From Hyphomicrobiales bacterium (GTDB lineage: Bacteria > Pseudomonadota > Alphaproteobacteria > Rhizobiales > Beijerinckiaceae): a DNA stretch of 6,846 nt. Positions 1 through 6,846 of this stretch are shown here, piece after piece. The translations under genes and the position numbers were made by a program. Positions within the stretch are counted from its first letter, which is position 1. Each line of letters opens with the position of its first letter. The notes under the pieces are model-generated. The model saw only the letters and a list, made by a program, of their open reading frames with translations, had not been told where the DNA came from and did no database searches. The stretch is taken from the NCBI GenBank assembly GCA_015655535.1, contig JAATEW010000004.1, positions 1-6,846 of the forward strand, written 5' to 3'.

Positions 1-1302
1 CCGACGCCCGTCTCGGCCCTGATCCATGCCGCGACCATGGTGACGGCCGGCGTCTTCATGGTGGCGCGTCTGTCGCCGCTCTTCGAACAGGCGCCCGTGG
101 CTTTGAGTTTCGTCACGATCATCGGCGGCACCACGGCCTTTTTCGCGGCGACCGTCGGCCTCGTGCAAACCGACATCAAGCGCGTCATCGCCTATTCGAC
201 CTGTTCGCAATTGGGCTATATGTTCGTCGGGCTCGGCGTCGGCGGCTATGAGCTCGGCATTTTCCATCTCTTCACCCATGCCTTCTTCAAGGCGCTGCTC
301 TTCTTGAGCGCGGGCTCGGTCATCAACGCGATGCATCACGAGCAGGACATGCGGAAGATGGGCGGTCTCGCCAAAAAGATTCCTTTCACCTTCTGGATGA
401 TGGTGATCGGCACTTTGGCGCTGACCGGCTTTCCGCTGACGGCGGGCTTCTTCTCGAAAGACGCGATCATCGAAGCCTCCTTCGCTTCGACAAGGCCCGG
501 TGCCTTCTACGCCTTCCTGCTCATCACATTCGCGGCGGCGCTCACGTCATTTTATTCCTGGCGCCTCATCTTCCTGACCTTCTTCGGGCCAGCGCATTGG
601 GCGGAGGCTCATACGAGCGATGCGGGCGTCACCGCCGCGCATGGGGCCGCGGCCGATCTCGAGCCGACCAATGATCCGCACAATAGCGCCGCGGCGCATG
701 GCCATGACGATCACGGACACGATGGGCATGCGCTCGATCCGCATGAATCGCCTTTGGTCATGCTGATCCCGCTCGCGGTGCTCGCCATTGGCGCGATCTT
801 CGCCGGCCTTGGCTTCACGAGCTTTTTCATCGGTGAGGGCCAGGCGGATTTCTGGAAGGGCGCGCTTTTCTACGGACCGGACAATCACATCCTGCACGAG
901 ATGCACGAGGTGCCGGCCTTCGTAAGCAATCTGCCGTTCTGGATGATGTGCGGTGGCTTTCTTGTCGCGGCCTATGTCTATCTGATCCGCCCAGGCACGG
1001 CGGCGCGTTGGGCCGAGGCCAATTCGGGCCTTTACAAGTTCCTGCTCAACAAATGGTATTTCGACGAGCTTTATGACCTGATCTTCGTGCGCCCGGCCTT
1101 TTGGATCGGACGCCAGCTTTGGAAGGGCGGCGATGGCGCGATCATCGATGGGCTGGGTCCGGACGGTGTCTCGGCGCGTGTCGTCGATATCACCAATCGC
1201 GTCGTGAAATTGCAGACGGGCTACATCTATCACTATGCTTTCGCGATGCTGATCGGGGTCGCGGCGCTGATGACCTATTATCTCTTCGGGGGCGTCCGCT
1301 GA
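1..1302 (+). CDS. nuoL: NADH-quinone oxidoreductase subunit L (complex I, C-terminal part)
   Basis: This is the distal antiporter-like membrane subunit of respiratory complex I, which couples quinone reduction by NADH to proton pumping. The reading frame is open from base 1, starting in the family motif PTPVSALIHAATMVTAG, so the true start lies upstream; 433 residues are visible, and since the family usually has about 600-700 the N-terminal part is missing. Visible marks are the DIKRVIAYSTCSQLGYM segment, FTHAFFKALLFLSAGSV, the GFPLTAGFFSKD loop, and the C-terminal NKWYFDELYD stretch, which leads into the long lateral helix and the last membrane helix. Visible residues 204-248 form a hydrophilic loop with nine histidines; I recall similar loops in alphaproteobacterial NuoL. 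The gene ends in TGA, whose last base is the first base of the nuoM ATG, which implies one operon with coupled translation. The identification is secure. Confidence 0.97.
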   Translation, partial: PTPVSALIHAATMVTAGVFMVARLSPLFEQAPVALSFVTIIGGTTAFFAATVGLVQTDIKRVIAYSTCSQLGYMFVGLGVGGYELGIFHLFTHAFFKALLFLSAGSVINAMHHEQDMRKMGGLAKKIPFTFWMMVIGTLALTGFPLTAGFFSKDAIIEASFASTRPGAFYAFLLITFAAALTSFYSWRLIFLTFFGPAHWAEAHTSDAGVTAAHGAAADLEPTNDPHNSAAAHGHDDHGHDGHALDPHESPLVMLIPLAVLAIGAIFAGLGFTSFFIGEGQADFWKGALFYGPDNHILHEMHEVPAFVSNLPFWMMCGGFLVAAYVYLIRPGTAARWAEANSGLYKFLLNKWYFDELYDLIFVRPAFWIGRQLWKGGDGAIIDGLGPDGVSARVVDITNRVVKLQTGYIYHYAFAMLIGVAALMTYYLFGGVR

Positions 1303-2858
1303 TGTTCGGCTTTGGCCTCCTCTCAGGTTTGATCTTTCTGCCGCTCGCCGGCGCGGCTTTCATCTTCGCGCTGCGAGGCGATGACGAGGCGACGCGGCAG
1401 AACGCCCGCTACGCCGCTCTGTTCACGACGCTGATCACTTTCGTCCTGTCGCTGATCGTCTGGACGAAATTCGATCCAAGTTCATCAGCCTTCCAGCTTC
1501 TCGAAGAAAAGAGCTGGTTCGGCGCGGGGCTCGTCTACAAGCTTGGCATCGACGGCATGTCCTTGCCCTTCGTCCTGCTCACCACCTTCCTGCTGCCGAT
1601 CTGCATTCTCGCCTCGTGGAAGTCGATCACTTATCGCGTCAAGGAATATATGATCGCGTTTCTGGTGCTCGAGACCTTGATGATCGGGGTCTTCTGCGCG
1701 CTCGATCTTCTGCTCTTCTACCTTTTCTTCGAGGGCGGCCTCATTCCGATGTTTCTCATCATCGGCATTTGGGGCGGCAAAAGGCGCGTCTACGCGAGCT
1801 TCAAATTCTTCCTCTATACGCTGGCCGGTTCGCTGCTCATGCTGCTCGCCGTCATGGCCATGTATGGTTTCGCCGGCACGACCGACATCACCGTGCTGTT
1901 GAAGACGCATTTCCCGGCCCATATGCAGACCTGGCTGTGGCTCGCCTTCTTCGCCTCCTTCGCGGTGAAAATGCCGATGTGGCCGGTCCACACCTGGCTG
2001 CCCGATGCGCATGTGGAGGCGCCGACAGCGGGCTCAGTCATCCTTGCCGGCATCATGCTGAAGATGGGCGGCTATGGTTTCATCCGCTTCTCGCTGCCGA
2101 TGTTCCCCGACGCCTCGGTTTATTTTGCGCCTTTGATCTTCGCTCTCTCCGTGATCGCGATCATCTACACCTCGCTCGTCGCGCTGGTGCAGGAGGATAT
2201 GAAGAAGCTCATCGCCTATTCCTCGGTCGCGCATATGGGCTTCGTCACCATGGGCCTCTTCGCCATGACGGAGCAGGGCGTGCAGGGCGCGATCTTCCAG
2301 ATGATCTCGCATGGGCTCGTCTCCGGCGCGCTCTTCCTCTGCGTCGGCGTCGTCTATGACCGCATGCACACGCGCGAGATTTCCGCCTATGGCGGCCTTG
2401 CCGAACGCATGCCGCTCTATGCCGTGGTCTTCATGGTCTTCACCATGGCGAATATCGGCTTGCCGGGAACCTCCGGATTTATCGGCGAATTTCTGACCAT
2501 GCTTGGCACGTTCAAGGTCAATAGCTGGGTCGTGCTTTTCGCCGCGACGGGTGTGATCTTCTCGGCGGCCTATGCGCTCTTTCTCTATCGCCGCATCATT
2601 TTCGGCGTGCTCGACAAGCCGAGCCTGAAGGACATTCTCGATCTGTCCGGCCGTGAAATCGCGCTGCTCGGGCCGCTGCTTGTGCTGACGCTCTATTACG
2701 GCATCCATCCGGCGCCGATCCTCGACAGCAGCGCCGCCGCCGTGCAGGCCATGATCAAGACGTTCGACGAGTCGACGAAGGTGAAGGCGGCGGCTGCGCC
2801 CCAGCCCGCGGAGATCAAGGCCGAGCTTATCTCCAAGACGGCGGAGGCCCTCCCATGA
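1302..2858 (+). CDS. nuoM: NADH-quinone oxidoreductase subunit M (complex I)
   Basis: This is the middle antiporter-like, proton-translocating subunit of complex I in the cytoplasmic membrane. The protein has 518 residues, normal for the family, and consists of many hydrophobic helices (about 14 expected). Key visible residues are the conserved Glu144 in YLFFEGGLIPMF, Lys223 in VKMPMWPVHTWLPDAH, the following EAPTAGSVILAGIMLKMGGYG block, and the discontinuous-helix region QEDMKKLIAYSSVAHMGF. I chose the ATG at 1302 because it gives the usual NuoM N-terminus (MFGFGLLSGLIFLPL) directly after the nuoL stop; the same frame is open farther upstream, but that part only shadows nuoL. The C-terminus ends in a short Ala/Lys/Glu-rich soluble tail. 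Its TGA overlaps the nuoN start as ATGA, typical of translational coupling. Nothing in the gene is broken. Confidence 0.97.
   Translation: MFGFGLLSGLIFLPLAGAAFIFALRGDDEATRQNARYAALFTTLITFVLSLIVWTKFDPSSSAFQLLEEKSWFGAGLVYKLGIDGMSLPFVLLTTFLLPICILASWKSITYRVKEYMIAFLVLETLMIGVFCALDLLLFYLFFEGGLIPMFLIIGIWGGKRRVYASFKFFLYTLAGSLLMLLAVMAMYGFAGTTDITVLLKTHFPAHMQTWLWLAFFASFAVKMPMWPVHTWLPDAHVEAPTAGSVILAGIMLKMGGYGFIRFSLPMFPDASVYFAPLIFALSVIAIIYTSLVALVQEDMKKLIAYSSVAHMGFVTMGLFAMTEQGVQGAIFQMISHGLVSGALFLCVGVVYDRMHTREISAYGGLAERMPLYAVVFMVFTMANIGLPGTSGFIGEFLTMLGTFKVNSWVVLFAATGVIFSAAYALFLYRRIIFGVLDKPSLKDILDLSGREIALLGPLLVLTLYYGIHPAPILDSSAAAVQAMIKTFDESTKVKAAAAPQPAEIKAELISKTAEALP
2843..2847 (+). promoter_or_regulatory. Ribosome binding site of nuoN
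   Basis: GGAGG lies 7 nt before the ATG at 2855, inside the 3' end of nuoM. It supports this start and the ATGA overlap between nuoM and nuoN. Confidence 0.7.
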
Positions 2859-4291
2859 ATGCTCTGCCCTTCACCATAGCGCATGCCTTGCCGGAAATCA
2901 TCCTCGCTGTTGGCGCGCTGCTCCTGGTCCTGATCGGCGCGATCCGCGGTCGCGACTCGGACGGCCCGATGACGGAACTCGCCATCGGCCTCATCGGGCT
3001 TGCCATCCTCGCGATCCTGCTCAGCACCAAGACCGGAACAGCGGTCATCTTCGACGGCGCCTTTGTCGACGATCCGTTCGGTCGGTTCATGAAGATCCTG
3101 ACTTTGCTCGGCGCGCTCATCTCGCTGTTCATGGGCCAGGACTATATGACGCGCGCCAAGATCGACAAATTCGAGTTTCCGATCCTCATCATTCTCTCGA
3201 CGCTCGGCGCGCTGATGCTGATCTCGGCGACGGGCCTCATCGCGCTTTACCTTGGCCTCGAACTGATGTCGCTCGCGCTTTACGTCATCGCGGCCTTCCA
3301 TCGCGACAATGTCAAAGCCTCGGAAGCCGGCCTCAAATATTTCGTGCTCGGTGCGCTCTCCTCCGGCATGCTGCTCTATGGCGCCTCGCTTCTCTATGGC
3401 TTCGCGGGCACCGTGTCTTTCGCTGGCATCGCGGAGGCGGTCGGCAACAAGGCTTCGCTCGGCGTCATTTTCGGTCTCGTGTTTTTGATGGCGGGGCTCG
3501 CCTTCAAAATGTCGACGGCGCCCTTCCATATGTAGACGCCGGACGTCTATGAAGGCGCGCCGACGCCAGTGACGGCCTTCTTCGCCTCGGCGCCGAAAAT
3601 GGCGGCGATCGCGGTGACGATCCGCGTCGTCATCACCGCCTTTCCGGGCATTACCACGCAATGGCAGCAGATCATCACCTTCATCTCGCTGCTCTCCATG
3701 GCGATTGGCTCCTTTGCCGCGATCGGGCAGACGAATTTCAAGAGGCTGATGGCCTATTCCTCCATTGGGCACATGGGCTTCGCGCTCGTGGGCCTCGCGG
3801 CCGGCACATGGGAGGGCGTGCAGGGCGTGCTCTGCTATATGGGAATCTATCTCGTGATGACGCTCGGCACCTTCGCGGCGATCCTGTCGATGCGCGTGAA
3901 GGGCGAGAGCGTGGAGCAGATCGCGGACCTTTCAGGCCTCGCGCGCAGCAACGGGCTCATGGCGTTTTTTCTCGCCGTGATGATGTTTTCCCTCGCGGGC
4001 ATTCCGCCGCTCGCCGGCTTTTTTGCGAAATGGTATGTGTTTAATGCCGCGATTCAGGCTGGGCTTTATCCTCTGGCCGTGATCGGCGTTCTTTTGAGCA
4101 CGGTTGCGGCTTATTACTACCTGCGGATCGTCAAGATCATGTATTTTGACGATTCTGTGGTGACTTTCGACCGTCCGGCACCATCTTTGCGTATCGTGCT
4201 TGCAGCCTGCGGGATTTTGGTGCTCTTCTTATTCGCCTATCCGGTCGCTTTCGTGGAGGCTGCGGCGGCGGCAGCCAAATCCCTGTTCTAA
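2855..4291 (+). pseudogene. nuoN: NADH-quinone oxidoreductase subunit N, interrupted by one in-frame TAG
   Basis: NuoN is the third antiporter-like, proton-pumping membrane subunit of complex I. The whole reading frame from ATG 2855 to TAA 4289-4291 spans 478 codons, the usual NuoN length, but codon 227 (3533-3535) is TAG. The first 226 residues hold Glu136 in GLELMSLALYV and Lys218 in FKMSTAPFHM. After the TAG the same frame continues at once with TPDVYEGAPTPVTAFF, then TNFKRLMAYSSIGHMGFALVG and GIPPLAGFFAKWYVF, all well conserved. The expected residue at codon 227 is Trp (family motif PFHxWTPDVY), one G-to-A change away. Ending at the TAG would remove roughly the second half of the helices, so a functional subunit would need readthrough. 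A GTG at 3569 could start the second half, but I see no ribosome site for it. The pseudogene label follows convention for an internal stop; a base error or readthrough is equally possible. The family identity is certain, the functional state is not. Confidence 0.9.
3533..3535 (+). other. In-frame TAG codon inside nuoN (codon 227)
   Basis: The codon lies between PFHM and TPDVYEGAP, where NuoN proteins carry a near-invariant Trp. The frame is the same on both sides and no bases are gained or lost. The next base is A. Confidence 0.95.
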
Positions 4292-4349
4292 ACCTGGATC
4301 GAAAGCATCCGGGTTGAACGGCGGCAGCGCGTCAAGTCTTTGTTTTAAC
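4292..4349 (+). other. nuoN-birA spacer with a weak hairpin
   Basis: This is the first part of the only real intergenic gap. A 7-bp stem with one G-T pair forms between 4293-4299 (CCTGGAT) and 4307-4313 (ATCCGGG) around a 7-nt loop. No T-run follows the stem, so it is a poor candidate for an intrinsic terminator. I could not recognise a convincing promoter here. The stretch just before the palindrome (TTGTTTTAACG at 4339-4349) resembles sequence I recall next to copies of this repeat family, so the repeat unit may begin around 4331. Confidence 0.4.
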
Positions 4350-4393
4350 GCATGATCTTATCCGAAAAGTCAGCAGCTTTTCAAACATCGTGC
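4350..4393 (+). repeat. Extragenic palindromic repeat (degenerate Rhizobiales-type copy)
   Basis: This is an imperfect inverted repeat. GCATGAT (4350-4356) pairs with ATCGTGC (4387-4393) with one G-T pair, and GAAAAG (4364-4369) pairs perfectly with CTTTTC (4377-4382) around a 7-nt loop. The left arm GCATGATCTTATCCGAAAA matches the dispersed palindrome I recall from many Rhizobiales genomes, whose right arm normally reads TTTTCGGGATCATGC. Here the right arm has drifted. The family assignment is from memory; the inverted repeat is seen directly. In RNA it would fold upstream of birA and might act as a processing or stability element, which is inference. Confidence 0.7.
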
Positions 4394-4395
4394 TC

Positions 4396-4402
4396 AAGGT
4401 GG
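4396..4402 (+). promoter_or_regulatory. Possible ribosome binding site for birA (TTG start)
   Basis: AAGGTGG lies 9 nt before the in-frame TTG at 4412 and just after the palindrome. It favours this TTG over the ATG at 4352 inside the repeat. Confidence 0.45.
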
Positions 4403-4411
4403 TCCGACCCG

Positions 4412-5236
4412 TTGCATCTCGCCAAATCGGCTCTCGCCCAAGCTTATCGCCTGATTCATCATGCAGAGCTTGGCTCGACCAATGACGAAGCTTTAAGCAT
4501 AGCTGCGGCCGGTGATGCAGGCCGCCTTTGGATCGTCGCCGATGAACAGACAAAGGGCAGAGGCCGGCATGGGCGCCAATGGGCCTCGCCGCCCGGCAAT
4601 CTCTATGCGAGCCTGCTGCTGATCGATCCGGCCCCGGCTCATAAGGCCCCGGAACTCGGCTTCGTCGCGGGCGTTGCGCTTTTCAACGCGTTGCGCGGCA
4701 TCCTTGGCGATGATCCGCGCCTTTGCATCAAATGGCCGAACGATATTCTCTATGCCGGAGCCAAGCTCGCAGGCATTCTGCTTGAAAGCACGCAATTGAA
4801 GGGCGGCGGGTTTGCTTGCGTGATCGGAATCGGCGTCAATTGCCGCTCGCATCCGGCGCCTGCTCTCTATCCTGCGACGGATCTCGCCGAGATTGGCACT
4901 TTGCTCAGCCATCGCGAAGATGTGTTGCTGCGTCTCTCTGAATGTTTCGTGCATTGGCTCGACATTTGGGATCATGGCCGCAATTTCGATGCGATCCGTG
5001 CGGAATGGTTGAGTCGCGCTGGTGGAATCGGCAGGCGCATTTCCGTCACGATGCCATCCGGCCGGCGCGACGGCATTTTCGAGACGATCGATGCGAGCGG
5101 ACGGCTGATCTTGAATGTCGATGATAAGATGTTGACGGTCGAAGCCGGCGATGTGTTTTTGAGCGCCGCTCCGATCGGCGCCTTGGCGGGTGTTCAAAGC
5201 GCTGCGCCGCAAGCTTTTCATGAGGAGCACCGATGA
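4412..5236 (+). CDS. birA: Biotin--[acetyl-CoA-carboxylase] ligase, monofunctional BirA
   Basis: The enzyme activates biotin with ATP to biotinyl-AMP and transfers it to the carrier lysine of carboxylases such as AccB, in the cytoplasm. Numbering from TTG 4412 (274 residues), it shows the substrate motif GSTNDEA at 21-27, the biotinyl-AMP loop GRGRHGR at 49-55, KWPND at 107-111, LAGILLES, and GIGVNC at 139-144, then a small C-terminal domain ending near GDVFLSA. There is no N-terminal winged-helix domain, so this is the ligase-only class and should not repress biotin genes directly. Start choice: ATG 4352 would add 20 residues beginning MILSEK, which is simply the palindromic repeat translated and has no family resemblance; TTG 4412 has a fair ribosome site. 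A longer protein cannot be excluded. The TGA overlaps the rnj ATG by 4 nt. Location between nuoN and rnj matches the order I recall in other alphaproteobacteria. Confidence 0.93.
   Translation: MHLAKSALAQAYRLIHHAELGSTNDEALSIAAAGDAGRLWIVADEQTKGRGRHGRQWASPPGNLYASLLLIDPAPAHKAPELGFVAGVALFNALRGILGDDPRLCIKWPNDILYAGAKLAGILLESTQLKGGGFACVIGIGVNCRSHPAPALYPATDLAEIGTLLSHREDVLLRLSECFVHWLDIWDHGRNFDAIRAEWLSRAGGIGRRISVTMPSGRRDGIFETIDASGRLILNVDDKMLTVEAGDVFLSAAPIGALAGVQSAAPQAFHEEHR
5222..5227 (+). promoter_or_regulatory. Ribosome binding site of rnj
   Basis: GAGGAG lies 5 nt before the ATG at 5233, within the last codons of birA. It supports the ATGA overlap start. Confidence 0.7.
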
Positions 5237-6531
5237 GCACGGGAGCGGATGAACTCGTCTTCGTGCCGCTTGGCGGGCTGGGCGAGATCGGCATGAACAT
5301 GGCCCTTTACGGGTTTGGGCCAAGGCAAAGCCGCAAATGGATCATGGTCGATTGCGGCATTGGCTTTGCCGGTCCCGAGCAGGCGGGCATCGACCTCATC
5401 GTGCCCGATACGCGTTTTGTCGAGAAGATCAGGCCGAATCTTCTGGGCCTCATCATCACCCATGCGCATGAGGATCATATCGGCGCCGTCGCCGATCTCT
5501 GGTCGAGTTTCAAATGCAGGCTTTATGCGACGCCTTTCGCGGCTGGCCTCCTTAAGATGAAAAAGCTCTCGGAGCCGGGCGCGCCCGAAGTGCCGATCGA
5601 TATCGTCATGCAGGGCGCGCGCATCTCGCTTGATCCCTTCAACATCGAATTCATTCCGGTCGCGCATTCCATTCCGGAGGCCTGCGCTCTGGCGATCCGC
5701 ACGCCCGCGGGCATCGTTCTGCACACGGGCGACTGGAAGATCGATGTGGACCCAGGGCTCGGCAAGGTCACCGATGCCAAGCGGCTTTCCACCATAGGCG
5801 ATGAAGGCGTTTTGGCGCTTATTTGCGACTCCACCAATATTTTGCGCGACGGCATCAGCCCCTCGGAAGGCGAAGTCGCGAAAACCTTGAGTGAGATCAT
5901 CGGCGCTTCGACGGGCCGTGTCGTCGTCTCGACTTTCGCCTCCAATGTCGCGCGCATGCGTGCCGTGGCGCTGGCTGCCATGGCGGCGGAACGCGACGTC
6001 GTCCTCGTCGGCCGCTCGATGGACCGCGTGGCGACGGTTGCGCGGGAATGCGGCTATCTCGATGGCATTCCGGAATTCCTGTCGATGGAGGCCTTTCCGC
6101 ACATGCCGCGCGACAAGGTCGTCGTGCTCGCGACGGGCAGCCAAGGCGAGAGGCGCGCGGCGCTCGCCCGCATTTCGGAAAACGATCATCCGGTGGCCTT
6201 GAACCCGGGCGACCGCGTGATTTTCTCGTCGCGCACGATCCCGGGCAATGAACGGGAAGTTGGCCGGATCATCAATAATTTCATCCGCCAGGATGTCGAA
6301 GTCATCACTGACCGCTCGGCGCTCATCCATGCCTCAGGCCACCCGCGGCGCGGCGAGGTCGCACAATTTTACGATTGGATTCGCCCGCAAATCGCCGTGC
6401 CCGCGCATGGCGAGGAAATCCATCTCGCCGAACATGCGCGCTTCGCGGCCGCGCGGGGAATTCCGCACGTCGTAAAAGCCCGCAACGGCGATATGGTTTT
6501 GCTGTCGCCAGGCGAGCCCGGCGTTATCGAC

Positions 6532-6534
6532 TAG
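6532..6534 (+). other. First in-frame TAG codon inside rnj (codon 434)
   Basis: The codon sits between GEPGVID and VPHGRLYKDG. Alphaproteobacterial RNase J proteins, as I recall them, usually have an acidic residue, mostly Glu, here (IIDEVPxGRLYKDG); GAG to TAG is one change. The next base is G. Confidence 0.9.
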
Positions 6535-6588
6535 GTGCCGCATGGGCGGCTTTATAAGGACGGCAACGCGCTTTCGGCGGCGGATGAC

Positions 6589-6591
6589 TAG
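6589..6591 (+). other. Second in-frame TAG codon inside rnj (codon 453)
   Basis: The codon lies between SAADD and SIHMRQKLAFAG. The family is variable here, so the expected residue (perhaps Arg or Lys) is uncertain. It is 19 codons after the first TAG, and both follow a GAC codon. The next base is A. Confidence 0.85.
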
Positions 6592-6846
6592 AGCATCCAC
6601 ATGCGCCAGAAGCTCGCCTTCGCGGGCATCCTCACGATCGCGCTCGGACTTAACGCCAATGGCGATCTTGTCGGCCTGCCGGATGTTGTTTTCGCCGGCT
6701 TGCCGATGAAAACGCGTGGCGGCGCTGCGATCGACGCCTTGATCGACGAGACTTTGTTTCAGACGCTCGACTCTCTGCCGCGTCCGAAGCGCCGCGATGC
6801 CGATATTGTGTCAGGCGCGATCGAGAAGGCCGTCCGCAACGTGGTC

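Larger units (their letters stand above)
5233..6846 (+). pseudogene. rnj: Ribonuclease J, interrupted by two in-frame TAG codons; 3' end beyond window
   Basis: RNase J is a zinc-dependent metallo-beta-lactamase/beta-CASP ribonuclease with endo- and 5'-3' exonuclease activity, acting in rRNA and mRNA processing. From ATG 5233 the first 433 residues hold the whole catalytic core: HAHEDH with His77, His79, Asp81 and His82; His145 in VAHSIPEA; Asp167 in HTGDWK; CDSTN at 198-202; then the beta-CASP part with GRSMDR at 260-265, ATGSQGE at 300-306, HASGHPRRGE at 366-375 and His392 in PAHGEE. Codon 434 (6532-6534) is TAG, yet the frame goes on with VPHGRLYKDGN, meets a second TAG at codon 453 (6589-6591), and continues as QKLAFAGILTIALGL, typical of the C-terminal domain, to the window edge at codon 538. 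The family has roughly 555 residues, so about 20 are missing beyond the edge. A product ending at codon 433 would keep the active site but lose the C-terminal domain, which aids dimerisation in this family. No frameshift is seen. Whether it is broken, misread or read through cannot be decided here. Confidence 0.9.

Noticed and set aside
547..1233. A 228-codon minus-strand open frame opposite the end of nuoL
   Set aside because: It is a composition artefact of the sense gene, with no motif and no ribosome site of note.
1101..1301. Upstream extension of the nuoM frame into nuoL
   Set aside because: The extra residues are Arg-rich and only shadow nuoL; the NuoM N-terminus begins at ATG 1302.
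2696..3772. A 358-codon open frame on the minus strand opposite nuoN, reading across the TAG at 3533
   Set aside because: The translation is a charged Arg/Glu/Asp/His-rich product with no family resemblance, as expected opposite hydrophobic GC-rich genes. The plus strand carries clear NuoN motifs.
3569..4291. A separate gene starting at GTG 3569 for the second half of nuoN
   Set aside because: It starts in the middle of a conserved NuoN motif, lacks a ribosome site, and is in the same frame as the first half. It is the continuation of nuoN after the TAG.
4293..4313. Intrinsic terminator after nuoN
   Set aside because: The 7-bp stem has a G-T pair and no T-run follows, so termination is not supported.
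5218..6330. A 370-codon open frame on the minus strand opposite rnj
   Set aside because: It mirrors the codon bias of RNase J, has low-complexity Arg/Asp/His-rich content and no recognisable motif. It is an antisense shadow.
3533..6591. Simple reassignment of UAG to Trp
   Set aside because: It fits nuoN codon 227, but Trp is unlikely at the two RNase J sites, and TGG is used normally for Trp throughout the window. Only a more general suppression model would fit all three.

Overview
The window looks like a chromosomal segment of an alphaproteobacterium. It is probably a Rhizobiales/Hyphomicrobiales member, perhaps near Beijerinckiaceae; the family level is a guess. The grounds are high GC with GC-rich third codon positions, the protein family flavours, the gene order nuoL-nuoM-nuoN-birA-rnj, and an extragenic palindrome of a kind I recall from Rhizobiales genomes. 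All genes are on the + strand and tightly packed, with 1-4 nt overlaps. Only the nuoN-birA junction has a real gap.

Layout: 1-1302 is the C-terminal part of nuoL, cut by the window edge. 1302-2858 is a complete nuoM. 2855-4291 is nuoN, full length except for one in-frame TAG at codon 227, where the family has an almost invariant Trp. 4292-4411 is a spacer with a weak hairpin and the palindromic repeat. 4412-5236 is birA, a biotin-protein ligase without a DNA-binding domain; its longer ATG start would lie inside the repeat. 5233-6846 is rnj (RNase J), open to the window edge except for two in-frame TAG codons (434 and 453) that separate the catalytic core from the C-terminal domain.

NuoL, NuoM and NuoN are the three antiporter-like proton-pumping subunits of respiratory complex I. 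BirA biotinylates carboxylases and RNase J processes and degrades RNA. These two housekeeping genes ride at the end of the nuo operon, an order I recall from other alphaproteobacteria.

The notable point is that every in-frame interruption is TAG, three in two conserved genes, with no frameshift and good conservation on both sides. The four visible normal gene ends use TGA, TGA, TAA and TGA, never TAG. This could mean amber readthrough or reassignment, recent nonsense mutations, or base errors. The residues expected at the three sites differ (Trp, probably Glu, uncertain), which argues against a simple one-to-one reassignment. I see no mobile element, CRISPR array, tRNA or defence system.
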